Notes: generated by a model not told the origin, from the sequence alone. DNA of 64,000 nucleotides from Fibrobacterota bacterium (GCA_023436205.1 JAEZKC010000059.1:310001-374000), one strand, 5' to 3'. Counted from the stretch's first letter, positions 46,323-54,809 are shown. Numbers and translations are program-made.

Positions 46323-46351
46323 TTGACTTGCTTTCATTTAGAAAGTAATTT
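46323..46351 (+). promoter_or_regulatory. Candidate promoter of the tol-pal operon
   Basis: TTGACT (46323-46328), 17-nt spacer, TAATTT (46346-46351). Transcription near 46358 would leave a UTR of about 80 nt before tolQ. The rest of the 254-nt gap (46186-46439) shows no gene. Confidence 0.45.
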
Positions 46352-46439
46352 TTGAGGCTGTGTCAAAGTTTATCAAAGAGGTTGAAATTCGGATGGTTAA
46401 GTGTGATTTTTACTATCTGGGCTTAATGAAAGGAGCTGC

Positions 46440-47195
46440 ATGAGTATCCCCGTTTTAGAGATGATCGTCAGATCGGGTTTCATGGGAAAACTGATTATTG
46501 GACTGCTGATTCTTTTCTCACTGGCCTCCTGGGCCATCATTTTCAGCCGTCTTTTCGTGCTCAACCGGATCTCGGCGGGTAATAAGCGGTTCCGCAGGAA
46601 GTATGAAGCCATTCAGCGTTTGTCTGAAATTGACAAGATGAGTCATCACGATCTTGATACCCCCATGGCTCAGCTGGGCAGGGCGACTTCTGTAGAGTAC
46701 AGACGAATTCTTGAGGATGCTCAATCGCACACCGGGGTTAAGGACTGGTCTTTCTTTCTTCAGAACCAGTTTACAATGGCAAAAGAGCATATGGAGAGTG
46801 CTCTCACCGGTCTTGTCGCTCCTTTTGACAAGGGAGTGTTTCTTCTTGCCATGACCAGCAGTATAGCTCCCTTTCTGGGACTTCTGGGAACGGTGTGGGG
46901 GATCATGAATTCCTTCTACGAGATTGGAAACCAGGGCTCCGCCAGTCTTCCGGTGGTGGCCCCGGGTATTGCGGAGGCGCTCATTACCACAATTGTGGGA
47001 CTTGGTGTGGCTATTCCGGCTTTGTTTTTCTACAACTACTGCAATCATCGGGCAGAGCGTATCGAGGATGAGATGGAGGAGTTTAAAGAAGTTCTGGTGG
47101 TGAGACTCAAGCGAGAGATTTTCAATCTTTTATATACGGAAGCTCCGGTCAAGCAGCAGCCCGCTTCAGGCCAGAATCCCTACAAATTTCAGTAA
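46440..47195 (+). CDS. tolQ: TolQ/ExbB-type proton channel protein
   Basis: Inner-membrane motor subunit that with TolR uses the proton gradient to energise TolA. 251 residues with three membrane helices: LIIGLLILFSLASWAIIFSR, a second in LAMTSSIAPFLGLLGTVWGIM, and a third in EALITTIVGLGVAIPALFF. The FLGLLGTVWGIMNSF motif is diagnostic. The following tolR, tolA, tolB and pal define it as TolQ rather than ExbB. SD AAAGGAGC. Confidence 0.95.
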   Translation: MSIPVLEMIVRSGFMGKLIIGLLILFSLASWAIIFSRLFVLNRISAGNKRFRRKYEAIQRLSEIDKMSHHDLDTPMAQLGRATSVEYRRILEDAQSHTGVKDWSFFLQNQFTMAKEHMESALTGLVAPFDKGVFLLAMTSSIAPFLGLLGTVWGIMNSFYEIGNQGSASLPVVAPGIAEALITTIVGLGVAIPALFFYNYCNHRAERIEDEMEEFKEVLVVRLKREIFNLLYTEAPVKQQPASGQNPYKFQ

Positions 47196-47219
47196 CATCT
47201 ATTCTGAATCGGAGCAAAC

Positions 47220-47639
47220 ATGAAGAGAAGAAAGGATCGGCGGCGACATACGATAAGTGAGCTCAATCTAACGAATCTCATCGATGTTGTTTTCGCTCTT
47301 CTTATTATATTTATGATCACCGCTCCCATGATGACTCAGGGGGTTCAGGTTGATCTTCCCAAGACAGAATCGCAGAATGTCGAAAGCAACGAATCGATTC
47401 AGGTCAGTATCAACAACCGCAATGAGATCTTTGTGGATCAGGAACAGGTTTCGTTGGTGGATTTCAGGAGACGTTTCAGAGAAGTGTTTTCGGGCAGAAG
47501 TGACGTTCCTGTATTTGTCAACGCAGACAAGAAGGTTCCCTACGGGTTAGTGGTGAGAATAATTTCAGAAATTCAGAATGCGGGTGTGGTGAAACTGGGT
47601 TTTCTGACCACTCCCTTAGAATCAGCAGGCGGGTATTGA
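47220..47639 (+). CDS. tolR: TolR/ExbD-type protein
   Basis: 139 residues: a short cytoplasmic N-terminus, one helix and a periplasmic domain. NLTNLIDVVFALLIIFMITA carries the essential membrane aspartate; VQVDLPKTES and VFVNADKKVPYG follow as in ExbD/TolR. Overlaps tolA (TGATG). Confidence 0.94.
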   Translation: MKRRKDRRRHTISELNLTNLIDVVFALLIIFMITAPMMTQGVQVDLPKTESQNVESNESIQVSINNRNEIFVDQEQVSLVDFRRRFREVFSGRSDVPVFVNADKKVPYGLVVRIISEIQNAGVVKLGFLTTPLESAGGY

Positions 47640-48379
47640 TGTCTCAGTCAGCGGCACCTCAGTTTGACCGCAACAGCGGCCCTGATGTGACTTTTCCCAA
47701 GGTCCTGGCCGCCTCGGTAATTTTCCATGTTCTGGTACTTATAGTGGTTCCGGTGGTGACCAAGCTTTTCTGGAAACCCACCAAATTTGAGCGTCCCAAA
47801 ACTTTTCAACTGGTGCAGGTTCCTCTTCCGCCGGCTCCGCCCCGAAAAGTCCCGGTGGAGAAACCGCAGCCAAAGCCCGATCCCAAACCGGAAGTGAAGC
47901 CTGTTCCCAAGCCGGAGCCCAAGCCTGCACCGGATCCAAAACCGGTTCCCAAACCTAAACCGACCGAGTCTAAACCGGTTGAGGAACCAACGCCTGCACC
48001 GAAGGAAGAGGTTTCCAAGCCGGTGGAGGAAAATCTCGATGAACTTGCATCTCTGTTCAGCGAGCTCCCTGCGCCAGCACAGGTGAGTGCTCCCAGTGAA
48101 TTCAAATATCCCTGGTATCTGAACAATGTGCGCAGTAAAATCGAGATGAACTGGAAACCTCCCACAGAGAACAGGTCCGTTTCGGTTGTGGTTAGATTTA
48201 TCATACACGCCGATGGATCAATCAGTGATTTACGGATCGAAACATCCAGCGGCAACTCAACTCTTGACAATCTGGCTATGCGGGCAGTGACGCTTGCTGC
48301 GCCTTTTGGAAAACTTCCCCCGGGCTTTTCCGGGGATGAACTGGATATTAACTGTACACTCCGACCAACCAGGAATTAG
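47639..48379 (+). CDS. tolA: TolA/TonB-like energy-transducing protein
   Basis: 246 residues starting at ATG 47639, inside the tolR stop (TGATG). One N-terminal membrane helix (VLAASVIFHVLVLIVVPVV), then a Pro/Lys/Glu-rich rigid linker (about 60-135, PKPDPKP-type repeats), and a TonB C-terminal domain (YPWYLNNVRSKIEMNWKPP, VRFIIHADGSISDLRI). It spans the periplasm and couples the TolQR motor to TolB/Pal. The linker composition is TonB-like rather than the Ala/Lys helix of enterobacterial TolA. Confidence 0.88.
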   Translation: MSQSAAPQFDRNSGPDVTFPKVLAASVIFHVLVLIVVPVVTKLFWKPTKFERPKTFQLVQVPLPPAPPRKVPVEKPQPKPDPKPEVKPVPKPEPKPAPDPKPVPKPKPTESKPVEEPTPAPKEEVSKPVEENLDELASLFSELPAPAQVSAPSEFKYPWYLNNVRSKIEMNWKPPTENRSVSVVVRFIIHADGSISDLRIETSSGNSTLDNLAMRAVTLAAPFGKLPPGFSGDELDINCTLRPTRN

Positions 48380-48382
48380 GAA

Positions 48383-49624
48383 ATGAAGCGAATTCTATCC
48401 ATTTTGTTATTAAGTATCCCGGCTCTTTGTTTAGGAGCTGAGCAGTTTGATCTTGAAGTGTACGCCAGCCGTTTTGATAGTATTCCCATCGGAGTTGTTG
48501 AATTTCAGTCCACCACCGGACAGACAGTGAAGGACAATCAGCCCTGGGCTGTGATTGCCAACGACTTTGATTTTTCAGGCAAATTCAATGTGGTCAGCAG
48601 CCCGGCCTTTGACAGTACACTTTTTGCTTCCAACGGAATAGGCATATATATCGATGGTCAATACACGATTGAAGGAGACAAGATCACCATAGAGTGTTTC
48701 CTGAGAGATGTGGCCACCCGAAGTCTTATCATTGGTAAAAAGTACAAAGGGGACCTGAATTTTGCCCGCAGCATGGCTCACCGATACTGCAATGAGGTGG
48801 TGGAAATGCTGTTTGGGGACAGGGGTATTTTCGAAAGCAAGCTTCTGTTTGTTCGAGTAGAAGGCAGTAAGAAGAATATCGCCCTGATGGATTTTGACGG
48901 ATACAATCAGGTTAAATTGACTAATAATTCATCTTTGAATATCTTTCCCACCTTTGGGGATAATTCCACAGTACTGTGGTCTTCATATCAGAGAGGAAAG
49001 CCCGACATTTACAGGGGATCCACCACCGACGGCACCTCCAAAATTTTCATTTACGGACGAGCGCTCCAGGTTTCCCCGGATGTATCTCCTATTGATGGAA
49101 TTATCGCCTACGGAAGTTCAAATTCGGGCAATCTTGACATCTACACCTGTGCTCCCGATGGTACTAACGTTAAGCAGCTTACCGTGCATTATGGAATCGA
49201 TACCTCACCGAGCTGGTCACCTAACGGTTACCAGATTGCGTTTACCTCCGACAGAGCGGGATCACCCCAGATTTATATCATGGATGCAGACGGTGCCAAT
49301 CAGCGCAGGGTCACTTTCGAAGGAAAATACAACGACTCGCCTGCATGGTCGCCAAAGGGTGATAAGATCGCTTATGCATCAATGGGTGATGGTTGGAAAT
49401 TCGATATCTGGACTGTTTCACCTGATGGCAGCAATTCTTTCAAGGTGACCAGTCTTCCGGGTATAAACGAGTACCCGACCTGGGCACCCGATGGTTCACT
49501 TATCGCCTTCACCAACACCCAGGGGGGCAGAAGTGATCTCTATGTGGTTCGCCCTGACGGGACTCGTTTACGCAGAGTAACCACTACCGGTGATGTAAAG
49601 ATGCCTAACTGGTCCAGCTTTTGA
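48383..49624 (+). CDS. tolB: Periplasmic Tol protein TolB
   Basis: 413 residues with signal peptide MKRILSILLLSIPALCLG. The N-terminal domain includes GVVEFQSTTGQTVKDNQPWA. The C-terminal beta-propeller has WD40-like PD repeats: SPSWSPNGYQIAFTSDRAG, SPAWSPKGDKIAYASMGDG and YPTWAPDGSLIAFT. Binds Pal and TolA during outer-membrane constriction. 3 nt after tolA. Confidence 0.95.
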   Translation: MKRILSILLLSIPALCLGAEQFDLEVYASRFDSIPIGVVEFQSTTGQTVKDNQPWAVIANDFDFSGKFNVVSSPAFDSTLFASNGIGIYIDGQYTIEGDKITIECFLRDVATRSLIIGKKYKGDLNFARSMAHRYCNEVVEMLFGDRGIFESKLLFVRVEGSKKNIALMDFDGYNQVKLTNNSSLNIFPTFGDNSTVLWSSYQRGKPDIYRGSTTDGTSKIFIYGRALQVSPDVSPIDGIIAYGSSNSGNLDIYTCAPDGTNVKQLTVHYGIDTSPSWSPNGYQIAFTSDRAGSPQIYIMDADGANQRRVTFEGKYNDSPAWSPKGDKIAYASMGDGWKFDIWTVSPDGSNSFKVTSLPGINEYPTWAPDGSLIAFTNTQGGRSDLYVVRPDGTRLRRVTTTGDVKMPNWSSF

Positions 49625-49647
49625 AATTTCTAGAAGGAGATTGCCAG

Positions 49648-50217
49648 ATGTCACGCATGCTACCGGCTGCTATTGTTGTCACCTGTGGGCTGTTGCTTCT
49701 GTCTACAGGGTGCAGAAAACAGAAATCAGTCCTTAACGACACCACCGACAGGTCAACCACTACAGATGCTGATACCAGTTTTTCAACTGTTCACGATTTC
49801 AGTTCTGTTGATACCACAAAGGAAGCAGTGTTTAACGAGGCGCAGCTCAGTGATGAATTGGCTCGCAGAGCCAAAGAGGCTCTCAAGCCGGTTTATTTTG
49901 AGTACAACAGTTACAGTCTCAGTTCGCAGTCCATCGATCAGCTCACAAAGATCGCCCAGTTTCTCAAAGAAAACGGGGGTATGCGAGTTTTGGTGGAGGG
50001 GCACTGTGATGAGCGGGGTTCCAGTCAGTACAACCTTGGACTGGGGGAAAACAGAGCCAGAGTGGTTAGAGAATATTTAGTCAATTTCGGTGTAAAACCG
50101 ATTCGCCTGGAAACCACATCGTATGGAAAAGAGCAGCCGGCGAATGTAAACTGCGGTTCGGATGAAAGCTGCCATGCTTTAAACCGAAGGTCTGAATTCA
50201 AAGCGCTGGCCCGTTAG
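49648..50217 (+). CDS. pal: Peptidoglycan-associated lipoprotein Pal
   Basis: 189 residues from the ATG at 49648 (SD AAGGAG). Lipobox STGC. The OmpA-like domain includes PVYFEYNSYSLSSQS, VLVEGHCDERGSSQYNLGLG, RARVVREYLVNFGV and NRRSEFKALAR, matching Pal. Anchored in the outer membrane and bound to peptidoglycan. Followed at 11 nt by a cpoB-like gene. Confidence 0.96.
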   Translation: MSRMLPAAIVVTCGLLLLSTGCRKQKSVLNDTTDRSTTTDADTSFSTVHDFSSVDTTKEAVFNEAQLSDELARRAKEALKPVYFEYNSYSLSSQSIDQLTKIAQFLKENGGMRVLVEGHCDERGSSQYNLGLGENRARVVREYLVNFGVKPIRLETTSYGKEQPANVNCGSDESCHALNRRSEFKALAR

Positions 50218-50228
50218 GAGGAGCAAAG

Positions 50229-50981
50229 ATGAAAAAAAAGGTAGTGCTCGTTGTCGCTATTGCGTTGTTTGCCGGTTTGAACGGATGTTCTCACATGACT
50301 GTGCTTCGGGTTCAGGAACTTAAAGCTGTACAGTCAAGAGTGGACAGTCTTCACGCTGAACTTACCACCATGCAGACCAAGCTGCTTGAGGAGCAGAAAA
50401 CCAATGGAGAGATGCTTCGGTTGCTTCGGGCAGATCAGCAGGTAAGATTCAATGAAATCGATCGCAAAGTATCGGCCTTGGAAAGCAATCTTAATGAAAA
50501 TCAGTCCAGGCTTTCAAAGATTGTTCAGAACACGAGCGAAGTTTCCAAGAAACTGGAGCAGAAGCTTGCAGATGAAGCTGAAGCGGCCAATCAGAAAAAA
50601 CTGCAGATTGAGAAACTGTTTGAGATCGCCATGAGTGATTTCAATGCGGGACGGTATGATATGGCTATAAATGGCTTCAGGGACATTGTCAGGCAGTTTC
50701 CCGATTCTCCTCAGGGGCCGGAAGCTGAATACTGGACAGCGGAATGTTTTTATGCTAAAAAGGAATACGAATCAGCAGAGAGAGCTTACCTTGATTTCAT
50801 AAAGAAATATCCCAACGGGCCTCGTTTTTGTGTTTCACTTTATAAGTTGGGGTTGACCTATGATTATCAGAGTAAGGTTAAAAGCAAGGATATGGTCTGG
50901 AGGAATCTGGTGGATAAGTGCAAGGATTCCCAAGAGGCTCAGGTAGTGAAAACTCAGCTAGGTAGCAGCACCGAAAACTGA
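50229..50981 (+). CDS. CpoB/YbgF-like Tol-associated lipoprotein, copy 1
   Basis: 250 residues. Lipobox NGCSHM. A long coiled coil (about 30-130, with LLEEQKTNGEMLRLLRADQQ) is followed by TPR-type repeats (FEIAMSDFNAGRYDMAINGF, AEYWTAECFYAKKEYESAER, CVSLYKLGLTYDYQ). CpoB coordinates cell-wall synthesis with outer-membrane constriction at division. Unlike E. coli CpoB, which is a soluble periplasmic protein, this one has a lipobox. Excellent SD (AGGAGGAGC). A terminator follows. Confidence 0.88.
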   Translation: MKKKVVLVVAIALFAGLNGCSHMTVLRVQELKAVQSRVDSLHAELTTMQTKLLEEQKTNGEMLRLLRADQQVRFNEIDRKVSALESNLNENQSRLSKIVQNTSEVSKKLEQKLADEAEAANQKKLQIEKLFEIAMSDFNAGRYDMAINGFRDIVRQFPDSPQGPEAEYWTAECFYAKKEYESAERAYLDFIKKYPNGPRFCVSLYKLGLTYDYQSKVKSKDMVWRNLVDKCKDSQEAQVVKTQLGSSTEN

Positions 50982-51006
50982 TCGGTTTCAAAAAGAATCT
51001 CCTCTT

Positions 51007-51038
51007 AGGCGGCTCTTTTTCGGGCTGCCTTTTTTTTT
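51007..51038 (+). terminator. Terminator between the two cpoB-like genes
   Basis: Stem AGGCGGC / GCTGCCT (7 bp, one G-U) with a pyrimidine-rich loop and a run of nine T residues (51030-51038). It should end most of the tol-pal transcript before the second copy. Confidence 0.8.
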
Positions 51039-51136
51039 GCGGCCCTAATAGATTTTCTCTCGGCTTAAGAGGTTGAATATTTGCTTTTCTGTTATTTGGG
51101 GCAAGATTTCTGTGCCGCATTTGATGGAGAGCAGAT

Positions 51137-51874
51137 ATGAGAAAGCCATTTTGGTTATCCTTACTAGTTATTGCAGTATTCAGCGGCTGTTCAAATTTGA
51201 CCATTCTGCGCACCCGTGAGCTTCAAGCTGTACGGGAACGAGCCGATTCTCTTTACGCCGAAATAACCGCTCTGCAGATGAAGCTTCTTGAGGAGCAGAA
51301 AGCCAATAGTGAGCTTTTAAGGCTCTTGCGGGCCGATCAGCAGCTCAGATTCGAAGAAATCGAACGCAAAGTATCCCAAATAGAGAATAATCTCAATGAA
51401 AATCAGTCCAGGCTCTCCAGTATCGATGAAAAAACCACCGAAATAAACAACCGTTTTCAAAAAAAACTGGAGGAGGAAACTGAACCGGCGGTAAGGAGGA
51501 AACTCCAGTCTGAATGGCTATTTGAAGTCGCCATGGAGGATTTTAATGCAGGAAGGTATGACTTGGCTCTTAATGGATTCAGACAAATTGTGGGCAGCTA
51601 TCCAGACGCTCCATTAAGTCCTGAAGCGGAATATTGGGTGGGGGAATGCCATTATGCTAAAAAAGAGTATCAGTCTGCAGAAAAAGTGTATATGGAAATA
51701 ATCCGTAAATATCCTCAGGGCACCCGCTTCTGTGTGACACTTTACAAATTAGGCCTGATCTATGATCATCAGAAAAAGCTTAAGAGCAGGGACCTAGTAT
51801 GGAAAAATCTGCTGGAACAGTGTGCTGCTTCAGAAGAAGCGAAAATGGCAGAGAAGCGAATGAATGGTAAGTGA
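51137..51874 (+). CDS. CpoB/YbgF-like lipoprotein, copy 2
   Basis: 245 residues, with an unmistakably close resemblance to the preceding gene throughout. Lipobox SGCSNL; coiled coil with LLEEQKANSELLRLLRADQQ and NNLNENQSRLSSI; TPR-type repeats FEVAMEDFNAGRYDLALNGF, AEYWVGECHYAKKEYQSAEK and CVTLYKLGLIYDHQ. This is a tandem duplication that has diverged. The terminator before it suggests an independent promoter; SD GGAGAGCAG upstream of the ATG. Confidence 0.88.
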   Translation: MRKPFWLSLLVIAVFSGCSNLTILRTRELQAVRERADSLYAEITALQMKLLEEQKANSELLRLLRADQQLRFEEIERKVSQIENNLNENQSRLSSIDEKTTEINNRFQKKLEEETEPAVRRKLQSEWLFEVAMEDFNAGRYDLALNGFRQIVGSYPDAPLSPEAEYWVGECHYAKKEYQSAEKVYMEIIRKYPQGTRFCVTLYKLGLIYDHQKKLKSRDLVWKNLLEQCAASEEAKMAEKRMNGK

Positions 51875-51885
51875 GAGTGTTTCTA

Positions 51886-51915
51886 GTGAATCTGAATCGG
51901 AAAATTCAGATTCAC
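51886..51915. terminator. Convergent intergenic hairpin
   Basis: Perfect 12-bp inverted repeat GTGAATCTGAAT / ATTCAGATTCAC with a 6-nt loop, between convergent genes. No T-tract on either side. Similar in type to the hairpin at 14066-14102. Confidence 0.5.
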
Positions 51916-51927
51916 CAGCAGATACTA

Positions 51928-52512
51928 TCAGAGTCCATCGAGGCTTTTCAGCAGTTCCACGATGGCAGACTCCAGCGCCTGTTTCATGACACCCTGAGCA
52001 TACTTTGTAGTGTCGAAAGCAGTCTGCTCGCCTGCACTTTCGATGCGGAACTTGTGAAACTTGCTTGCATCGTAGGGGTCGGTGACTTTGACATCCAACC
52101 TGACGACAGATTTCATAATCTGATGCAGGAATTTTGATTCCTCAATGATTTTGAATTCAAGAATGGTCACATCGACCATGAAATTAGCAGAGCTTGGATC
52201 GTTAGTATTGATTTTGCGGTCGGCAAAAATATCCATCAGAGAGCGTTTAGCGATCAGTGACGGGGTAGGGTCACAAACGATAGGCGCTTTGTTTTTACGG
52301 CTTATTCTGGTATAGCCAACGATTGCGCTGTCACCGCTTTCGGAGGCATTGACCACAGTGCCGATAAAAAACTTCTTACCGGTTTTAGTGGATAGAAGTT
52401 CGGACAGTTTGCTGACAGACGGGTCGATTTTAATGGGTTCAGAAGGATTCTGGGCCCCCCATACCATAGTGGCAGCTAAGAGAAAAAACGCTGAGACGAG
52501 ATGTTTGTTCAT
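51928..52512 (-). CDS. Exported protein of unknown family
   Basis: Not recognised with certainty. 194 residues from the ATG at 52512 (SD AAAGGAG). Signal peptide MNKHLVSAFFLLAATMVWGA. The pattern (IKIDPSVSKLSELLS, VDVTILEFKII, ALESAIVELLKSL) recalls small envelope proteins that combine a beta-alpha fold with a conserved C-terminal helix, such as YajG-like lipoproteins, but there is no lipobox cysteine. It lies 17 nt after the OmpA-family gene and probably shares its mRNA. Confidence 0.55.
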   Translation of the reverse strand: MNKHLVSAFFLLAATMVWGAQNPSEPIKIDPSVSKLSELLSTKTGKKFFIGTVVNASESGDSAIVGYTRISRKNKAPIVCDPTPSLIAKRSLMDIFADRKINTNDPSSANFMVDVTILEFKIIEESKFLHQIMKSVVRLDVKVTDPYDASKFHKFRIESAGEQTAFDTTKYAQGVMKQALESAIVELLKSLDGL

Positions 52513-52529
52513 GATGTGGCTCCTTTCTT

Positions 52530-53189
52530 TCAATTAAGCGTTCCATTCCTGGCTGCACGCTTGAGCTTCTCGTTGGCAAAGATGGCGACTTCCACGCGAC
52601 GATTCTGCTGGCGTCCCATGCTGGTGCCGTTGTCACCCACAGGCTGGCTTTCTCCATAGCCATGGGTATTGATTCGCGATCCGGAAACTCCCTTGCTTTT
52701 AAGCTGAGAGGCAACCGAACCGGCTCTGTTTTTTGATAATTTCAAGTTAAGCGATTCTCCACCGGTGGAATCGGTGTGCCCTTCGACCAGAATGTATGTA
52801 TCTTTATACTTTTGTAAAATTGTGGCCAAATCACTTATGTTGCTTTGAGCATCGGATTTAAGTGTATAAGAATTCACATCGAAAAGTATGCCGGAAGCAA
52901 AGGTGATCTTTATTCCTTCTCCCACTCTCTCTATTTTGGCATTTTTTAAATCTTTGCGCATTTCTGCTGCCTGGCGGTCCATGTAGTGGCCGATGGATGC
53001 TCCGGCAGTTCCACCTATCGCAGCTCCGATTATGGCTCCTGCAGCGGTATTTCCCATCTGATTGCCTATTACTCCTCCTACAACACCGCCCACACCGGCA
53101 CCAATCGCTCCGCCTTTAGCCATGTTGTTCCAGCTGCAGCTTTGAAAAAGCAGAATGACAACAAAAACCGGAAGCAGTACCTTTTTCAT
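52530..53189 (-). CDS. OmpA-family glycine-zipper lipoprotein
   Basis: 219 residues. Lipobox FQSC. A glycine-zipper segment (about 27-70, GGAIGAGVGGVVGGVIGNQM, GAIIGAAIGGTAGASIG) precedes an OmpA C-terminal peptidoglycan-binding domain (FDVNSYTLKS, YILVEGHTDSTGGESLNLKL, RRVEVAIFANE). The arrangement matches YiaD-like envelope lipoproteins. It is a second Pal-type protein close to the tol-pal locus. Confidence 0.9.
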   Translation of the reverse strand: MKKVLLPVFVVILLFQSCSWNNMAKGGAIGAGVGGVVGGVIGNQMGNTAAGAIIGAAIGGTAGASIGHYMDRQAAEMRKDLKNAKIERVGEGIKITFASGILFDVNSYTLKSDAQSNISDLATILQKYKDTYILVEGHTDSTGGESLNLKLSKNRAGSVASQLKSKGVSGSRINTHGYGESQPVGDNGTSMGRQQNRRVEVAIFANEKLKRAARNGTLN

Positions 53190-53364
53190 AAAATCTCCCC
53201 TTGGTTATTCGAAAATTGGAAAACAGATTATAAAGATACTATACGGCAGCCGATGTTTGCCGCATATATGTCTTGTTTTTCAGGGAGTTAGGTATGAAAG
53301 ACGTTTAAAATCGGACCTTGGGGGGGGAGAGCTGGTTCCAGTAAGTGAGATAATCTGTATAAAC

Positions 53365-53489
53365 AAAAAAAGTCCGTATCGGACAAACTTCGTCCGATAC
53401 GGACCCGTGCACCTTCACCCTTAAGAAGGAGGTAGCGACCTCTCGGCCGCCATAAGTAATTCGTGTTCAGTCGGATGATTATTGTATTC
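53365..53489 (-). ncRNA. Candidate intergenic small RNA
   Basis: About 120 nt on the minus strand between a promoter-like sequence (53496-53524) and an intrinsic terminator (53372-53404 plus T-tract). It contains a small GAGAGGTC-GCT-ACCTC-like hairpin (around 53434-53446) and only a 10-codon ORF (MAAERSLPPS). The surrounding 53190-53570 region otherwise has no convincing gene. Existence of the RNA is inferred, not shown. Confidence 0.35.
53372..53404 (-). terminator. Intrinsic terminator in the 53.4-kb gap
   Basis: Perfect 13-bp stem GTCCGTATCGGAC / GTCCGATACGGAC with a 7-nt loop; on the minus strand it is followed by TTTTTTTG. This is one of the strongest hairpins in the window, and no gene directly upstream needs it because another terminator (53528-53549) already follows the lipoprotein gene. 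Confidence 0.85.
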
Positions 53490-53495
53490 TTTCTG

Positions 53496-53524
53496 TTTAT
53501 ACTCTGAATCCACTTATAATCCAA
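53496..53524 (-). promoter_or_regulatory. Candidate promoter of the intergenic RNA
   Basis: Minus strand TTGGAT (53519-53524), 17-nt spacer, TATAAA (53496-53501). A start near 53489 would give an RNA ending at the 53372 terminator. Confidence 0.4.
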
Positions 53525-53527
53525 TAA

Positions 53528-53549
53528 AAAGGCCGGTTTCCCGGCCTTT
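53528..53549 (-). terminator. Terminator of the DUF5011-type lipoprotein operon
   Basis: Perfect 9-bp stem AAAGGCCGG / CCGGCCTTT with a TTTC loop; the minus strand continues TTATTGG. It begins 22 nt after the stop of the lipoprotein gene at 53571. Confidence 0.75.
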
Positions 53550-53570
53550 AAAAGCTGATGAGTAAAAAAG

Positions 53571-54809
53571 TTATTGAACGGTAACGGTACGGGTTCTTTC
53601 CACTACGTTATTACACTCATCAATAACCCTGTAAGTGAGCTCATATGTGCCAGGCTTTGATGTATCCACGGTTCCGGAAACCGGGTATTTATAATACTGT
53701 ACAAAGCTGGGACTTGTTGCCGACCATCTGTCATTCCAAGTCTGACCTACTGAAAGAGTTACATTGGCCCCATCGGTGAGAGAGATGACCGGTGGTTCAA
53801 TCTCTTCTCCGGGACAACCGCTGGGGTCATATACAAAAATTCTGCGATAATCGAATACTGTACCAGCAGTATTCTTTGCAATGTAGGTAATGGTATAAAG
53901 TCCCGGTTCTGTTATCGGGTCGTCAAGATTGATTATGGGTTTAACGCTATCTGTGACAGCAATAGGCCCAGTGTTATCCTGAGCACTAAATCCTGGTTCT
54001 ATAAACCTTCCGCCTCTTGCCATGACAGTATCTCCACCGACAAGGGTTAATGTCGGTTTAATAACTCCGGGACCGGCATCTTGAATCATCAGAGTGCGGG
54101 TGACAAAAGCAGAATTGCCTGCTTTGTCTGTCGCAGTGTAGGTTATAACAATCGTATCGGTCACACTAGTATTAATAGTATTAGGCACCTTGGTCACAAC
54201 CGGATTAGGGTCTCTGAGATCAGATACGTTTACACCGGGGTCATTAAAGGCATCACCCACAGAAATTGCAATAGTCGGTAATCCTTTTAAGGTGATGGTC
54301 GGCGGATCGGTATCCGGTATTTCCACTTCGGTGATGGTTACGTTTCTGGATACTGTATCAGCATTGCCGGCGGCATCTTTGGCTACATAATAAATTTTGA
54401 AACTGCCGGGTGGGATAGTTGCCGGGATATCGGTGTAATAGGTGATACGGGAATTGATATCCAAATCTCTGTTATCTGTTGCTGTTACCTGTGCTGTGGC
54501 TATTGTAGTCCAGCGGGTATACTCCGTCAGGTTGCCCTGAGCAAAGGTAACCGTTTCGGTCCCCAGTGCCAGCTTAATAACCGGGGGCTTCAAATCCTTG
54601 TACCATACGCTGTTGGTGTCAAAAACATTGGCTATACCGTTGCCATCATCATCAGCCGAAGCGGCATCCTTGTCTTCCGGTTTATCGAACCCCGGCATGT
54701 AGTTGCTGCCTTCCGGGTCCAGAATGTTATCGTAACTCACTTCACTGCAGTAGATGAACAACAGCATCAGCACACTGAGTGCTCCTGTCAACAACGCAAA
54801 CTTCTTCAT
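53571..54809 (-). CDS. Ig-like (DUF5011/HYR-type repeat) lipoprotein, shorter copy
   Basis: 412 residues from the ATG at 54809 (AAGGGGG upstream); longer in-frame starts add unlikely sequence. Lipobox FIYC. After DNILDPEGSNY comes ADDDGNGIANVFD, an acidic motif. Then come about four beta modules of the kind typed DUF5011 or HYR: DPPTITLKGLPTIAISVGDA, NDPGVNVSDLRD, YTATDKAGNSAFVTRT, and EPPVISLTDGANVTLSVG. Anchored in the envelope; presumably a surface or adhesion protein. Related to the adjacent upstream gene. Confidence 0.8.
   Translation of the reverse strand: MKKFALLTGALSVLMLLFIYCSEVSYDNILDPEGSNYMPGFDKPEDKDAASADDDGNGIANVFDTNSVWYKDLKPPVIKLALGTETVTFAQGNLTEYTRWTTIATAQVTATDNRDLDINSRITYYTDIPATIPPGSFKIYYVAKDAAGNADTVSRNVTITEVEIPDTDPPTITLKGLPTIAISVGDAFNDPGVNVSDLRDPNPVVTKVPNTINTSVTDTIVITYTATDKAGNSAFVTRTLMIQDAGPGVIKPTLTLVGGDTVMARGGRFIEPGFSAQDNTGPIAVTDSVKPIINLDDPITEPGLYTITYIAKNTAGTVFDYRRIFVYDPSGCPGEEIEPPVISLTDGANVTLSVGQTWNDRWSATSPSFVQYYKYPVSGTVDTSKPGTYELTYRVIDECNNVVERTRTVTVQ

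Noticed and set aside
47648..48270. ORFs of 154-186 codons opposite tolA
   Set aside because: They mirror the Pro/Lys-rich linker and have no start context or family pattern.
53155..53524. Two ORFs crossing the 53.4-kb intergenic hairpins
   Set aside because: They read through terminator stems, start at TTG or lack a good SD, and show no family match; the structured RNA explanation is better.
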